NCBI RefSeq assembly: GCF_018390635.1
Contig: NZ_JAHBGE010000044.1
Span: forward strand, 186,001-250,000
DNA from: Ancylobacter lacus
GTDB taxonomy: Bacteria > Pseudomonadota > Alphaproteobacteria > Rhizobiales > Xanthobacteraceae
Length of the DNA stretch: 64,000 nucleotides
Reading direction: 5' to 3'
A program made the position numbers and the translations under genes. A model generated the notes under the pieces. It had not been told where the DNA came from. It searched no databases and saw only the letters and a program-made list of their open reading frames with translations. The number at the start of each line of letters is the position of its first letter. The first letter of the stretch is position 1. Below, in pieces: positions 1 through 8,197 of this stretch.

Positions 1-565
1 TGCCTCGGCGCTGCTGACGCGCCGGCTCGACCTGCTGGTGGGCACCTCGGAGCTGGAGGAGATCGAGGGGCTGGAGCGCTGGCCGCTGGCGAGCGAGCCC
101 TATCTGCTGCTGATGCCGGCGGACCTGCCGGCGCCGGCGGACCCGGCGGCGCTGGGCGAGCTGGCCGGCCGCGCCACGCTGGTGCGCTACAGCGCCCGCT
201 CGCAGACCGGCATGGAGATCGAGCGGCACCTGCGCCGGCTGCGGCTCGATCTGCCGCGCCACATCGAATTCGACACCCCCTTCGGCGTCACCGCCGCGGT
301 GGCGGCGGGCGGGGGGTTCGCCATCACCACCCCGCTCTGCCTCATCGAGGCCGGGCTGGGGCTGGAGGGGCTCGCCTGCCGGCCGCTGCCCGGGCCGGGG
401 CTGGCGCGCCAGCTCATCCTCATCGCCCGGCGGCAGGAATTCGGCCGGCTGCCCGGCGAGATCGCGGCGTTCTGCCGGGCGCGGCTGCGCGAAGCCGAGG
501 GCCGCATCGCCGCGCTGGCGGGGCCGGCGGCGGCCGGCTTCGCGGTGGCGGGGCCGGCGGGGTGA
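1..565 (+). CDS. LysR-type regulator, C-terminal part (cut by window start)
   Basis: The frame is open from base 2 and ends at a TGA at 563-565, so only the C-terminal effector-binding part (about 187 residues) is visible. The fold is suggested by 'LLTRRLDLLVGT', a mid-domain strand with an 'F-x-TPFGVTAAVAAGGGFAITTPL' type helix turn, and a closing 'ARQLILIARR' segment, all usual in LysR substrate-binding domains. The DNA-binding helix-turn-helix would lie upstream of the window. It converges on the ketoacyl synthase/ACP pair, with 18 bases between the two stop codons, so it need not regulate them. Family assignment is fairly safe; the ligand and target are unknown. Confidence 0.75.
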   Translation, partial: ASALLTRRLDLLVGTSELEEIEGLERWPLASEPYLLLMPADLPAPADPAALGELAGRATLVRYSARSQTGMEIERHLRRLRLDLPRHIEFDTPFGVTAAVAAGGGFAITTPLCLIEAGLGLEGLACRPLPGPGLARQLILIARRQEFGRLPGEIAAFCRARLREAEGRIAALAGPAAAGFAVAGPAG

Positions 566-583
566 GGCCGCGCCCGAGTGCGC

Positions 584-1795
584 TCAGCCCGCCTTGCGCA
601 GCGCCAGCACGGCGTTGAGGCCGCCGAAGGCGAAGCTGGAGGAGAGTGCGGCGCCGATCGCCGCCGGGCGGCTGGCGTTGGCGACGCAGTCGAGGTCGCA
701 CTCCGGGTCCGGCTCGTTGAAGCCCATGGTGGGCGGCAGGAAGCCCTCGCGCAGCGCCAGCACGGTCGTGATGAAGTCGAGCGCGCCCGAGGCGTTCATG
801 GTGTGGCCGTATTGCGACTTCGACGACGACACCGGCAGCGCCCGCAGATGCGGGCCGAATACCTCGTGCAGCGCGGCGGTCTCGGTGCGGTCGTTCAGCG
901 CGGTGGCGGTGCCGTGGGCGCTGACATACTCCACCGCCTCCGGGGCGAGGCCGGCATCCTCCAGCGCGAAGCGCATCGCGGCGGCGGCGCTGTCGCGGTC
1001 CGGTGCGGTGATGTCGCGCCCGTCGGCGGTCATGCCGAAGCCGACCAGCTCGGCGTGGATGGTGGCGCCACGGGCGAGCGCGTGGTCCAGGTTCTCCAGC
1101 ACCACCGCCCCGGCGCCCTCGCCGATGACGAGGCCGGAACGGTCCTTCGAGAAGGGGCGGCAGGCGTCGGGCGCCAGCACGCGCAGCGCCTCCCAGCTCT
1201 TCAGCATGCCGTAGGTGATCTGCGATTCGCCGCCGCCGGCCAGCGCGACGTCCAGCATGCCGCCGCGGATCATCTGGAACGCGGTGCCGATGGCGTGGGC
1301 GGCGGAGGAGCAGGCCGAGGCGATGGCGAAGGACGGGCCGTGGATGCCGAGATCCATGGTGACATGGCTCACCTGCGCGCTCGGCATGGCGCGGGGCACG
1401 GTGAAGGGGTGGGGGCGCGGGGCCTGCTCGGCGTAGAGCTTGCGGTAGCTCTCGTCCACCGCGTGGAAGCCGACCGAGGCGGCGAAGATGGCGCCGACCC
1501 GATGCAGCGGCAGCGCCTGCAGCGTCACGCCCGCCGCCGCCACCGCCTGGCGGGCGGCGACCACGGCGAGCTGCGAGGTGCGGTCCATGAGGCCGAGCTG
1601 GCGCGGGTCGAAATGCTGTTCCGGCACGAAGTCCCGCACCTCGGCGGAGATCTTCGTCTTCATGGCGGAAACGTCGATGCCCTGGGTCGGCCCGATGCCC
1701 ACCGTGCCGGCGCGCAGCCCCGCGAGATGGGCGGCAACGTCGTTGCCGAGCGCGGAGAGCGAGCCGAGCCCGGTGACGGCGACGCGATGGGCCAT
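584..1795 (-). CDS. beta-ketoacyl-ACP synthase (FabF/KAS II type)
   Basis: A 403-residue condensing enzyme that would extend an ACP-bound acyl chain with a malonyl unit. The active-site Cys sits in 'ASACSSAAHA' near residue 162; the two catalytic His lie in 'SAHGTAT' (about 295) and 'YGHTMNASG' (about 330), so the Cys-His-His triad is complete. Length is normal for FabF. Its ATG overlaps the TGA of the ACP gene by one base, so the two are translationally coupled and probably work together. An extra KAS coupled to its own ACP suggests a dedicated acyl chain (NodE/NodF-like, specialised lipid or small polyketide) rather than housekeeping fatty acid synthesis. That role is inference; no other pathway enzyme is adjacent. 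Confidence 0.88.
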   Translation of the reverse strand: MAHRVAVTGLGSLSALGNDVAAHLAGLRAGTVGIGPTQGIDVSAMKTKISAEVRDFVPEQHFDPRQLGLMDRTSQLAVVAARQAVAAAGVTLQALPLHRVGAIFAASVGFHAVDESYRKLYAEQAPRPHPFTVPRAMPSAQVSHVTMDLGIHGPSFAIASACSSAAHAIGTAFQMIRGGMLDVALAGGGESQITYGMLKSWEALRVLAPDACRPFSKDRSGLVIGEGAGAVVLENLDHALARGATIHAELVGFGMTADGRDITAPDRDSAAAAMRFALEDAGLAPEAVEYVSAHGTATALNDRTETAALHEVFGPHLRALPVSSSKSQYGHTMNASGALDFITTVLALREGFLPPTMGFNEPDPECDLDCVANASRPAAIGAALSSSFAFGGLNAVLALRKAG

Positions 1796-2061
1796 CAGCC
1801 CCGGGCCTGCTTGGCCGCCAGCAGCGCGGCGACATGGTCCACCAGCACGCCGACCGTGACGTCGTTGCCGTTCAGCGGGCCGTCATTGGGAATCTCGATG
1901 TCGAACCGGCTTTCGAGCTTGAAGATCGTCTCGATCAGGTCGAGCGAGGAAATGCCGAGATCGGCCACCGGGGTCGTGGCCGCGAGCAGGCCGCGGTCCA
2001 CCCCCACCTCGGTGGCGATGAAGTCGATGATCTCGGAAATACGGGGGTCGTCTGTCTGCAT
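1795..2061 (-). CDS. acyl carrier protein
   Basis: A small acidic protein of 88 residues starting at the ATG at 2061. The phosphopantetheine site is 'DLGISSLDLIE' near residue 40, with Ser-Leu-Asp where classical ACPs have Asp-Ser-Leu; the serine to be modified is present. The rest ('IFKLESRFDIEIPN') is a standard ACP helix II-III. The frame could extend 17 codons upstream, but that stretch crosses the 8-bp inverted repeat at 2092-2114 and does not look like ACP sequence, so the internal ATG is preferred. Its stop overlaps the ketoacyl synthase start by one base. The partner lipid or polyketide is unknown. Confidence 0.85.
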   Translation of the reverse strand: MQTDDPRISEIIDFIATEVGVDRGLLAATTPVADLGISSLDLIETIFKLESRFDIEIPNDGPLNGNDVTVGVLVDHVAALLAAKQARG

Positions 2062-2091
2062 GCGACTGCTCAGCTTAGCCGGATAAGGGCG

Positions 2092-2114
2092 GGATGGGGC
2101 AAAAAACCCCATCC
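2092..2114 (-). other. inverted repeat in the ACP leader
   Basis: Perfect 8-bp arms GGATGGGG/CCCCATCC flank a 7-base loop that reads with six T on the minus strand. It lies about 30 bases upstream of the ACP ATG, so in the ACP transcript it would be a leader hairpin. Because the T run is in the loop and not behind the stem, it is not a standard intrinsic terminator. Confidence 0.5.
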
Positions 2115-2185
2115 GTTTGACGTTCGTATCACAACTGTACCGGCGGCGCGCAATTCCATGACGTTTGGTCGCCCGGGCCGGACGG

Positions 2186-3583
2186 TCAGCCGGGCTTCAT
2201 CACCTCGGCGAGGAAGCGGTAGGATTCCTTCGGGGTGCGCTTCAGCGTGGCGAAATCGACATGCACGATGCCGAAGCGCCGGCGCAGCCCTTCCGCCCAT
2301 TCGAAATTGTCCAGCAGCGACCAGACGAAATAGCCCCTCAGCGCGCAGCCCTCGTCCACCGCGGCGCGGCAGGCGATGATGTGCTGGCGGATGAAGGCGG
2401 CGCGCTCGGGGTCGTCCACCACGCCGTTGCGGGGCGGGGGATCGTCGAAGCAGGCGCCGTTCTCCATGATGAAGGCGGGCGGGTTGGCGTATTCGTCGCG
2501 CAGCCGGCGCATCACCTCCACCAGCCCCTGCGGCTCGATCGGCCAGCCCATGGCGGTGGTCCGGGTGCCGGGCGGCTGCGGACCCCAGCCGGCCTGCGCC
2601 AGCACGCTGTCGGGGTCGTTCACCACATGGGCGCGGCCGTAATAGTTCACGCCGAGGAAGTCGACCGCCACCTTGATGCGGGCCATGTCGTCGCCCTTGA
2701 TCAGCGGGGCGAACTGGTCGGCATAGGCGGCGGGGTAGATGCCCTTGAACAGCGGGTCGAGATTGTTGGTGTTCCACGCCGCGTCGAAGCGCTGGGCGGC
2801 GGCGGCGTCCTCCGGCTTGTCGGTGGAGGGCAGCACCGGCTGCAGCGAGAACACCGTGCCGAGCACGAGGTCGGGCTTCTGCGCCCGCAGCGCGGCGATG
2901 GCGGTGCCCTGGGCGAGGTTCTGGTGGTGCTGGGCCTTGAGGTAGCTCGGCCAGCCGGTGAGGCCGGGGGCATGGTTGCCCACCGCATGGCCGAAGATGG
3001 CGTGCACCGAGGGCTCGTTCAGCATCGCCCAGTGCTTCACCCGGTCGCCGAGCCGGCCGACGGTGGCCTGGGCGTAGTCGGCGAACCAGCCGGCGATGTC
3101 GCGGTTGTGCCAGCCGCCGCGCTGCTGCAGCGCCTGCGGCAGGTCCCAGTGATAGAGGCAGGCCCAGGGCTGCACGCCCTTCTCCAGCAACTGGTCGACC
3201 AGCCGGTCGTAGAAGTCGAGCCCCGCCGGGTTCACCGGGCCGGTGCCCTCCGGCACGATACGCGGCCAGGCGGTGGAGAAGCGGTAGGCGCGGAAATGCC
3301 CGGCCGCCAGCAGGTCCACATCCTCGGGGTAGCGGTGGTAGTGGTCGGCGGCGACATCCGCATTGGTGCCGTCGGCGATGCGGCCGGGCTCGCGGGCGAA
3401 CACGTCCCAGATGCTGTCGGCGCGGCCGCCCTCGCGCACCGCGCCCTCGATCTGGAAGCAGGAGGTGGAGGCGCCCCACACGAAGTCGGCCGGCAGCTTC
3501 GGAACCGCCATCTGGGCCCGGGCCCGCGCCGCCAGGAAGGGCAGGGCGGCGCTGGCGGCGAGGAAGGTGCGGCGACGGATCAT
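2186..3583 (-). CDS. GH1 beta-glucosidase, exported by a Tat-like signal
   Basis: A 465-residue family 1 glycoside hydrolase cleaving beta-linked glucosides or related sugars. It begins 'MIRRRTFLAASAALPFLAARARA', a twin-arginine-like signal, then the GH1 start 'LPADFVWGASTSCFQIEGA'. The acid/base Glu is in 'MLNEPSVHA' and the nucleophile Glu in 'FIMENGACF', so the active site looks intact. The start at 3583 is chosen because AAGGAG lies 9 bases upstream; an ATG 14 codons earlier has no such site and would bury the signal peptide. It lies 58 bases behind the GntP-type permease on the same strand. Export is unusual for GH1, which is mostly cytosolic; together with the permease it suggests periplasmic release of a sugar acid or glucoside. 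The substrate is inferred. Confidence 0.88.
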   Translation of the reverse strand: MIRRRTFLAASAALPFLAARARAQMAVPKLPADFVWGASTSCFQIEGAVREGGRADSIWDVFAREPGRIADGTNADVAADHYHRYPEDVDLLAAGHFRAYRFSTAWPRIVPEGTGPVNPAGLDFYDRLVDQLLEKGVQPWACLYHWDLPQALQQRGGWHNRDIAGWFADYAQATVGRLGDRVKHWAMLNEPSVHAIFGHAVGNHAPGLTGWPSYLKAQHHQNLAQGTAIAALRAQKPDLVLGTVFSLQPVLPSTDKPEDAAAAQRFDAAWNTNNLDPLFKGIYPAAYADQFAPLIKGDDMARIKVAVDFLGVNYYGRAHVVNDPDSVLAQAGWGPQPPGTRTTAMGWPIEPQGLVEVMRRLRDEYANPPAFIMENGACFDDPPPRNGVVDDPERAAFIRQHIIACRAAVDEGCALRGYFVWSLLDNFEWAEGLRRRFGIVHVDFATLKRTPKESYRFLAEVMKPG

Positions 3584-3641
3584 GCGGACGATCTCCTTGA
3601 GGCGGCGGGAACGGCGCGGTTTCATTCGCCCGCCCCGGCGT

Positions 3642-4979
3642 TCAGGCGCAGACGAGGTGCAGCAGAAGCAGCAGCCCCAGGCTCACCGCGCCCTGCACCA
3701 CCGTGCCGAGGCTGAAACGGGCGAGGCACCCGCCGGGGCCGAGCCGGCCGGCCTGCGCGACCAGCCAGAACAGTCCGTCAGTCAGTTGTGACGCGGTCAT
3801 GGCGCCGGCGCCGACCGCCAGCGCCGCCAGCGCCCGGCCGGCGCCGGTGTCGAGCCCCAGCGGGCCGAGCAGCGGCGCGGCCATGCCGGCGGCGGTGATG
3901 GCGGCGACCAGCGAGGAGCCCTGCAGCAGCTTCATGAGCGCGGCCAGCGCGAAGGGCAGCACCAGCGCCAGCGCCGGCTCGGGCTGCCAGCCCAGCAGCC
4001 GTTCGGCGTTCATTTCCGGCAGGCCGGTGTCCTGCACCAGCTTCTGCAACCCCCCGGCGGCACCCACCAGCAGGATGAGCCCGGCGGCGCGGGCGATGCC
4101 GCGGCCGGCCCAGCCCTCTTCGGTCAGCCCGCCGCGCTCCCACGGCCGCACCAGCAGCGCCAGCAGGCCGACCCCGACCACCAGCAGCATGAGCGGGCGG
4201 CCGAGGCCGAGGATGAATTCGCGGTTGGAGCCTCCGCCAAACGGCTCGCTGGCGATGTCGCCCAGCGACTGCACGGCGAGCAGCGCCACCAGCACCGCGC
4301 TGACCGCGGCGAGAAGCAGGGCGGCGCGGCGCGGCCGGTGCAGCGCGGTCGCCTCCGCCAGCGGCTCGCCGGCAAGGGGAGCGGCCGCGGGCGTGGCGAG
4401 CCGGGCGTACAGCGCCCCCGCCGCGACCGCCACCACCGCCAGCGGCAGGCCGAAGGCAAGCGTCGCCCACCAGCTCGCGCCGAGAATGGTCGCGGCGGCG
4501 ATCATCGCCGGCGCCGGCAGCAGCAGGCCATGGCTGCCGGAAAGCGCGAGCGCCAGCGTCACCGCCGGCCGCGCGCCCTCGCCGCCGATGGCCCGGCGCA
4601 GCGGGCCGAGCACCGCGAAGGTCGCGGCCGGGCTGGAGCCGAGGCCGCCCGCGAGGCCGAGGACCGGCAGCACCAGCGCGGCGGCCCGGCGGCTCATGCC
4701 CTGCACCCGGGCGGAGAGCCAGGTGCCGGCGCCGGCACCCTCGGCGATCTCCGTCATCAGCGTGCCGGCCAGCACCACGAGGCCGAGCGACTGGATGGTC
4801 TGGGAGAATCCGACCCCGAACGACTTGCCGATCTGGCTGGTGGCCATGCCGGCGGCAAGGCCGAAACCGACCGCGGCGGCCAGCAGCGCCAGCACCGGCT
4901 GGACCCGCCAGCGGCCGGCGGCGAGAAGGACGAGGAGGAGCGCGGCCAGCAGATAGGCGGCCTGATACAGCGACGTCAC
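3642..4979 (-). CDS. GntP-family permease (gluconate/sugar-acid symporter type)
   Basis: A 445-residue integral membrane protein with about 12 hydrophobic segments. The early motif 'PVLALLAAAVGFGLAAGM' followed by 'GFSQTIQSLGLVVLAGTLM' and 'TWLSARV' is the GntP/CitMHS-like N-terminus, in which proton-driven uptake of gluconate or related hydroxy acids is known. The start codon is GTG (4979); no ATG gives a better beginning. It sits between the FAD oxidase upstream (144-base gap) and the GH1 glycosidase downstream (58-base gap), all on the minus strand, so the three may form one operon for import and oxidation of a 2-hydroxy or sugar acid. Substrate specificity cannot be read from the sequence. 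Confidence 0.75.
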   Translation of the reverse strand: MTSLYQAAYLLAALLLVLLAAGRWRVQPVLALLAAAVGFGLAAGMATSQIGKSFGVGFSQTIQSLGLVVLAGTLMTEIAEGAGAGTWLSARVQGMSRRAAALVLPVLGLAGGLGSSPAATFAVLGPLRRAIGGEGARPAVTLALALSGSHGLLLPAPAMIAAATILGASWWATLAFGLPLAVVAVAAGALYARLATPAAAPLAGEPLAEATALHRPRRAALLLAAVSAVLVALLAVQSLGDIASEPFGGGSNREFILGLGRPLMLLVVGVGLLALLVRPWERGGLTEEGWAGRGIARAAGLILLVGAAGGLQKLVQDTGLPEMNAERLLGWQPEPALALVLPFALAALMKLLQGSSLVAAITAAGMAAPLLGPLGLDTGAGRALAALAVGAGAMTASQLTDGLFWLVAQAGRLGPGGCLARFSLGTVVQGAVSLGLLLLLHLVCA

Positions 4980-5123
4980 GCGAGCTTGCCTGGAAACGGA
5001 CGGTGGGAAGGGCGTCCTGCTGGATACCGCGCCGGGCGCGCGGTGTCACGCACGGGCGGGGTCACGATCCGGCGCGGAGCGCCCGTGCCGGTCGTCGCGC
5101 ACCGGCTGCGGGCGGAGCCAAGG

Positions 5124-6536
5124 CTACGCCCGCACCACCTTGCCGGGGTTCATGATGTTGGCGGGGTCGAGCGCGGCTTTCAGGGCGCGCATCATGTGGC
5201 GCTTGGCGGGGTCGCCGTAGCGGTCCAGCAGGTCCAGCTTCACGACGCCGATGCCGTATTCCGCGCCGAAGGAGCCGCCCATGCCGACCGCAAGGTCGTA
5301 GAGCCGGGGCGAGACCTCGGCTTCCAGCCAGACCTTGTAGCCCGCCGGCTCCACCCCCACCGGGGCCACCACGTTGAAGTGGACGTTGCCATCGCCGACA
5401 TGGCCATAGATCGAGAGCCGGCCGCCGGCGCCATGGGCGGTGACGAGGGCGGCGGCCCCGGCGATGAAGGCCGGCAGCACCGAGGTCGGCACCGAGATGT
5501 CGTGCTTCACCGAGCCGCCATTGGCCACCTCGGCCTCGGGAATGTGCTCGCGCAGGTGCCACAGCCGCTCGCGCTGCTGGGCGCCGGCGGCCAGCGTGCC
5601 GTCGGTGACGAGGCCCTCGCCCATCAGCGCCTCCAGAAGCTGCGCCACCGCCTCCTCCAGCGCCAGCACGGGCGAGCAGGTCTGCGCTTCCAGCAGCACG
5701 TAATGCTCCGCCGGCGCGGCCAGCGGGTGGCGCAACGCGGGCTGCGCCGCCAGCAGCAGGGCGAGCGAATGGTGGGAGATGTATTCGAACGAGGTGATGT
5801 TCTCGCCGGTGAGCTGCTGCGCGCGGGCGAGGATGGCCGTCAGCGTGCTGATGTCGTCGACGGCGAGGAAGGCGGTGACGGTCTGCGCCGGCTTGCGCGC
5901 CAGCTTCAGCGACACGGCGGTGATGACGCCGAGCGTGCCTTCCGCGCCGAGCAGCACCTGCTTCACGTCATAGCCGGTGTTGTTCTTGCGCAGCGGCTGG
6001 AGCACGTCGAGCACCTGCCCGTCCGGCAGCACGGCCTCGAGGCCCAGCACCAGGTCGCGCGCCATGCCGTGCTTCAGCACCGAGATGCCGCCGGCATTGG
6101 TCGAGAGGTTGCCGCCGATCTGGCAGGACTGGCGCGAGCCGAGGTCGAGCGGCAGCATCAGCCCCTCGGCGTCGGCGGCCTCCTGCAGCACGCTCAGCAC
6201 GCAGCCGGCCTCGGCGGTGAGCGAGAGGTTGGCGGCGTCGAGGCCGCGCACGGCGTTCAGCCGTTCGAGGCTGAGCACCAGCTCGTCGCCCTTGGCGGAG
6301 GGGGTGGCGGCGGCGCAGTAGGAGGTGTTGCCGCCCTGGGGCACAAGCGCCACGCCATGGGCGGCGCAGAGCGCGACGATGCGCTGGACCTCGGCGGTGC
6401 TGCGCGGCCTCAGCACGGCGCGGGAGGCGCCGGTGCGGAAGCGGCGGAAATCCGTGAGGTAGCGCGCCGTCACCGCGGGGTCGGTGGTGTAGAGGTCCGC
6501 CGGCAGGGCGCCAAGAACGTCGCCGATCCGATCCAT
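5124..6536 (-). CDS. FAD-linked 2-hydroxyacid dehydrogenase (GlcD/D-LDH type)
   Basis: A 470-residue flavoprotein of the VAO/PCMH family that oxidises a D-2-hydroxyacid (lactate, glycolate or 2-hydroxyglutarate are the family options) to the 2-oxo acid. The FAD-binding half contains 'VPQGGNTSYCAAATPS' (about residue 66) and 'QIGGNLSTNAGGISVLKHGMARD' type P-loop sequence. The C-terminal half has the metal-ligand motif 'YGHVGDGNVHFN' and 'FGAEYGIGVVK', ending 'ALDPANIMNPGKV', all typical. It begins with ATG at 6536 and leads a minus-strand set with the GntP-type permease and GH1 enzyme. The permease context favours a sugar acid or hydroxy acid; the exact substrate is open. Confidence 0.85.
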   Translation of the reverse strand: MDRIGDVLGALPADLYTTDPAVTARYLTDFRRFRTGASRAVLRPRSTAEVQRIVALCAAHGVALVPQGGNTSYCAAATPSAKGDELVLSLERLNAVRGLDAANLSLTAEAGCVLSVLQEAADAEGLMLPLDLGSRQSCQIGGNLSTNAGGISVLKHGMARDLVLGLEAVLPDGQVLDVLQPLRKNNTGYDVKQVLLGAEGTLGVITAVSLKLARKPAQTVTAFLAVDDISTLTAILARAQQLTGENITSFEYISHHSLALLLAAQPALRHPLAAPAEHYVLLEAQTCSPVLALEEAVAQLLEALMGEGLVTDGTLAAGAQQRERLWHLREHIPEAEVANGGSVKHDISVPTSVLPAFIAGAAALVTAHGAGGRLSIYGHVGDGNVHFNVVAPVGVEPAGYKVWLEAEVSPRLYDLAVGMGGSFGAEYGIGVVKLDLLDRYGDPAKRHMMRALKAALDPANIMNPGKVVRA

Positions 6537-6819
6537 GCCTGTCTCCGCCCTGTTCCCTGCGTGCCGCCCCTCGGCGGCCGGGCCGGACGCCCGGCGCCGG
6601 CAGGGCCGACCGGCTATCGGTCGCGCGCGGCCCGGTCAAGGGGAGGGCGGCCGGGGAGCGAACCCTGCGCCGGGCGAAGCCCATGGCCCACCCCCCGCCC
6701 CGCCTGCGTCCGGGGGGCTCGCGGCCGACCGGCGCCGCCGGGAGCCGGCGCGTTGGAGGCGCCGGGGCCGCGCGAAGGGTGATTGCCGGCGGCGGTGGGC
6801 GCGGCTAGTTTCCGCCGCC

Positions 6820-8181
6820 ATGGCTCGCGCTCATCACCCGCTCTCCCGTCTCGTCCCGGCCAATGCGCCGGCCCTCGGCCTCGCGCTGGCCCTCGCCCTG
6901 CTGCCGGGCCTCGGGCTTTCCGCCGCGCCGCTGGCGGCACAGGAGGCGCAGGAGCCGCCGCCCGGCGCCGTCCCGTCCGGCTTCGTGCGGGCGCAGGGCA
7001 CCCGCTTCGTCAACCCGGACGGCAGCACCTTCCACATCAAGGGCATGAGCTTCGGCAACTGGCTGCTGCCGGAAGGCTACATGTTCAAGTTCAAGGTCCA
7101 GCGCTCGCCGCGCGAGATCGAGAGCGTCATCGCCTATCTCGCCGGGCCGGAGGCGGCGGCGCGGTTCTGGACCCGGTTCCGCGAGGTCTATATCGGCGAG
7201 GCGGACATCGCCTTCCTCAAGGCGGCCGGCTTCACCACGGTGCGCATTCCGCTGCACTGGAAATTCTTCATGGACCCCGCCGACCCGGAGAAGGTCGACC
7301 CGCAGGGCGAAGGCTGGACGCTGCTCGACCGGGTGATCGGCTGGTGCCGCAGCTACGGCCTCAAGGCCATTCTCGACATCCACGCCGCACCCGGCGGCCA
7401 GACCGGGGTGAACCACGACGACGGCGTCGGCTACCCCCTGACCTTCTACATCCCGAAATACCAGCGCGCGACCATCGCCATGTGGCAGGCCATCGCCGGG
7501 CGCTACCGCGACGAGACCGCGGTGCTGGCCTATGACCTGCTCAACGAGCCGATCTCGCCCTATCACGACCAGGACTATCTGAACCCGCGGCTGGAGCCGC
7601 TCTATGCGCGGATCACGCAGGCCATCCGCGCGGTGGACACCCACCACCCGGTCATCCTCGCCGCGGCGCAGTGGAGCACCAATTTCGGCGTGTTCGGCCC
7701 GCCCTTCGACGGCAATGCCGGCTACACCTACCACAAGTTCTGGGCGAGCCCGGAGCGGCGCGAGGTGCAGGACTACGTGAACTTCGCCAATCGCTGGCAG
7801 GTGCCGCTCTTCCTCGGCGAGACCGGCGAGCTGACCGACGACTGGAACGCGACGTACCGCGCGCTCAACGAATCGTTCGGCATCGGCTGGAGCTTCTGGA
7901 CCTACAAGAACCTCGATTCCGCCTCCACCGTCGTCTCCATCGAGAAGCCGGCGGGCTGGGACGCCATCGCCGCCTTCGGCAGCGCGCCGCGGCGCGACTG
8001 GGCGGGCATGGCGAGGCCGCCGCAGGCCGAGGTGGTGGCAACGCTCGACGCCTATCTGGAGGCCGCCCGCTTCGCCAATGGCCACGTCAATGCCGGCTAT
8101 GTCGCCTCGCTGGGGCTGAAGGTGCCGGACCTGGCGCCCGCCGCGCCCGCCGCGCCGAACCCCGCCGCGCCGAACCCCTGA
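6820..8181 (+). CDS. secreted GH5 glycoside hydrolase (cellulase-like)
   Basis: A 453-residue glycosidase with an N-terminal Sec signal (hydrophobic 'ALGLALALALLPGLGLSAAPLAAQ'-type core, cleaved after an A-x-A). The mature part starts 'GTRFVNPDGSTFHIKGMSFGNWLLPEGY', the usual opening of GH5 exo-glucanase-like enzymes. The acid/base Glu is in 'YDLLNEPIS' (about residue 240) and the nucleophile Glu in 'PLFLGETGE' (about 335). The frame is open upstream to 6535, but the signal peptide fixes the ATG at 6820. The last 15 residues are an Ala/Pro repeat ('APAAPNPAAPNP'), a low-complexity tail. matB follows 16 bases later. Substrate (cellulose, beta-1,3/1,6-glucan or other) cannot be assigned. Confidence 0.85.
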   Translation: MARAHHPLSRLVPANAPALGLALALALLPGLGLSAAPLAAQEAQEPPPGAVPSGFVRAQGTRFVNPDGSTFHIKGMSFGNWLLPEGYMFKFKVQRSPREIESVIAYLAGPEAAARFWTRFREVYIGEADIAFLKAAGFTTVRIPLHWKFFMDPADPEKVDPQGEGWTLLDRVIGWCRSYGLKAILDIHAAPGGQTGVNHDDGVGYPLTFYIPKYQRATIAMWQAIAGRYRDETAVLAYDLLNEPISPYHDQDYLNPRLEPLYARITQAIRAVDTHHPVILAAAQWSTNFGVFGPPFDGNAGYTYHKFWASPERREVQDYVNFANRWQVPLFLGETGELTDDWNATYRALNESFGIGWSFWTYKNLDSASTVVSIEKPAGWDAIAAFGSAPRRDWAGMARPPQAEVVATLDAYLEAARFANGHVNAGYVASLGLKVPDLAPAAPAAPNPAAPNP

Positions 8182-8197
8182 GAGAGTGCGTCCCGCC

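Noticed and set aside
4338-6782. Plus-strand open frame opposite the GntP and FAD oxidase genes
   Set aside because: No domains, and it conflicts with two clear genes on the other strand.
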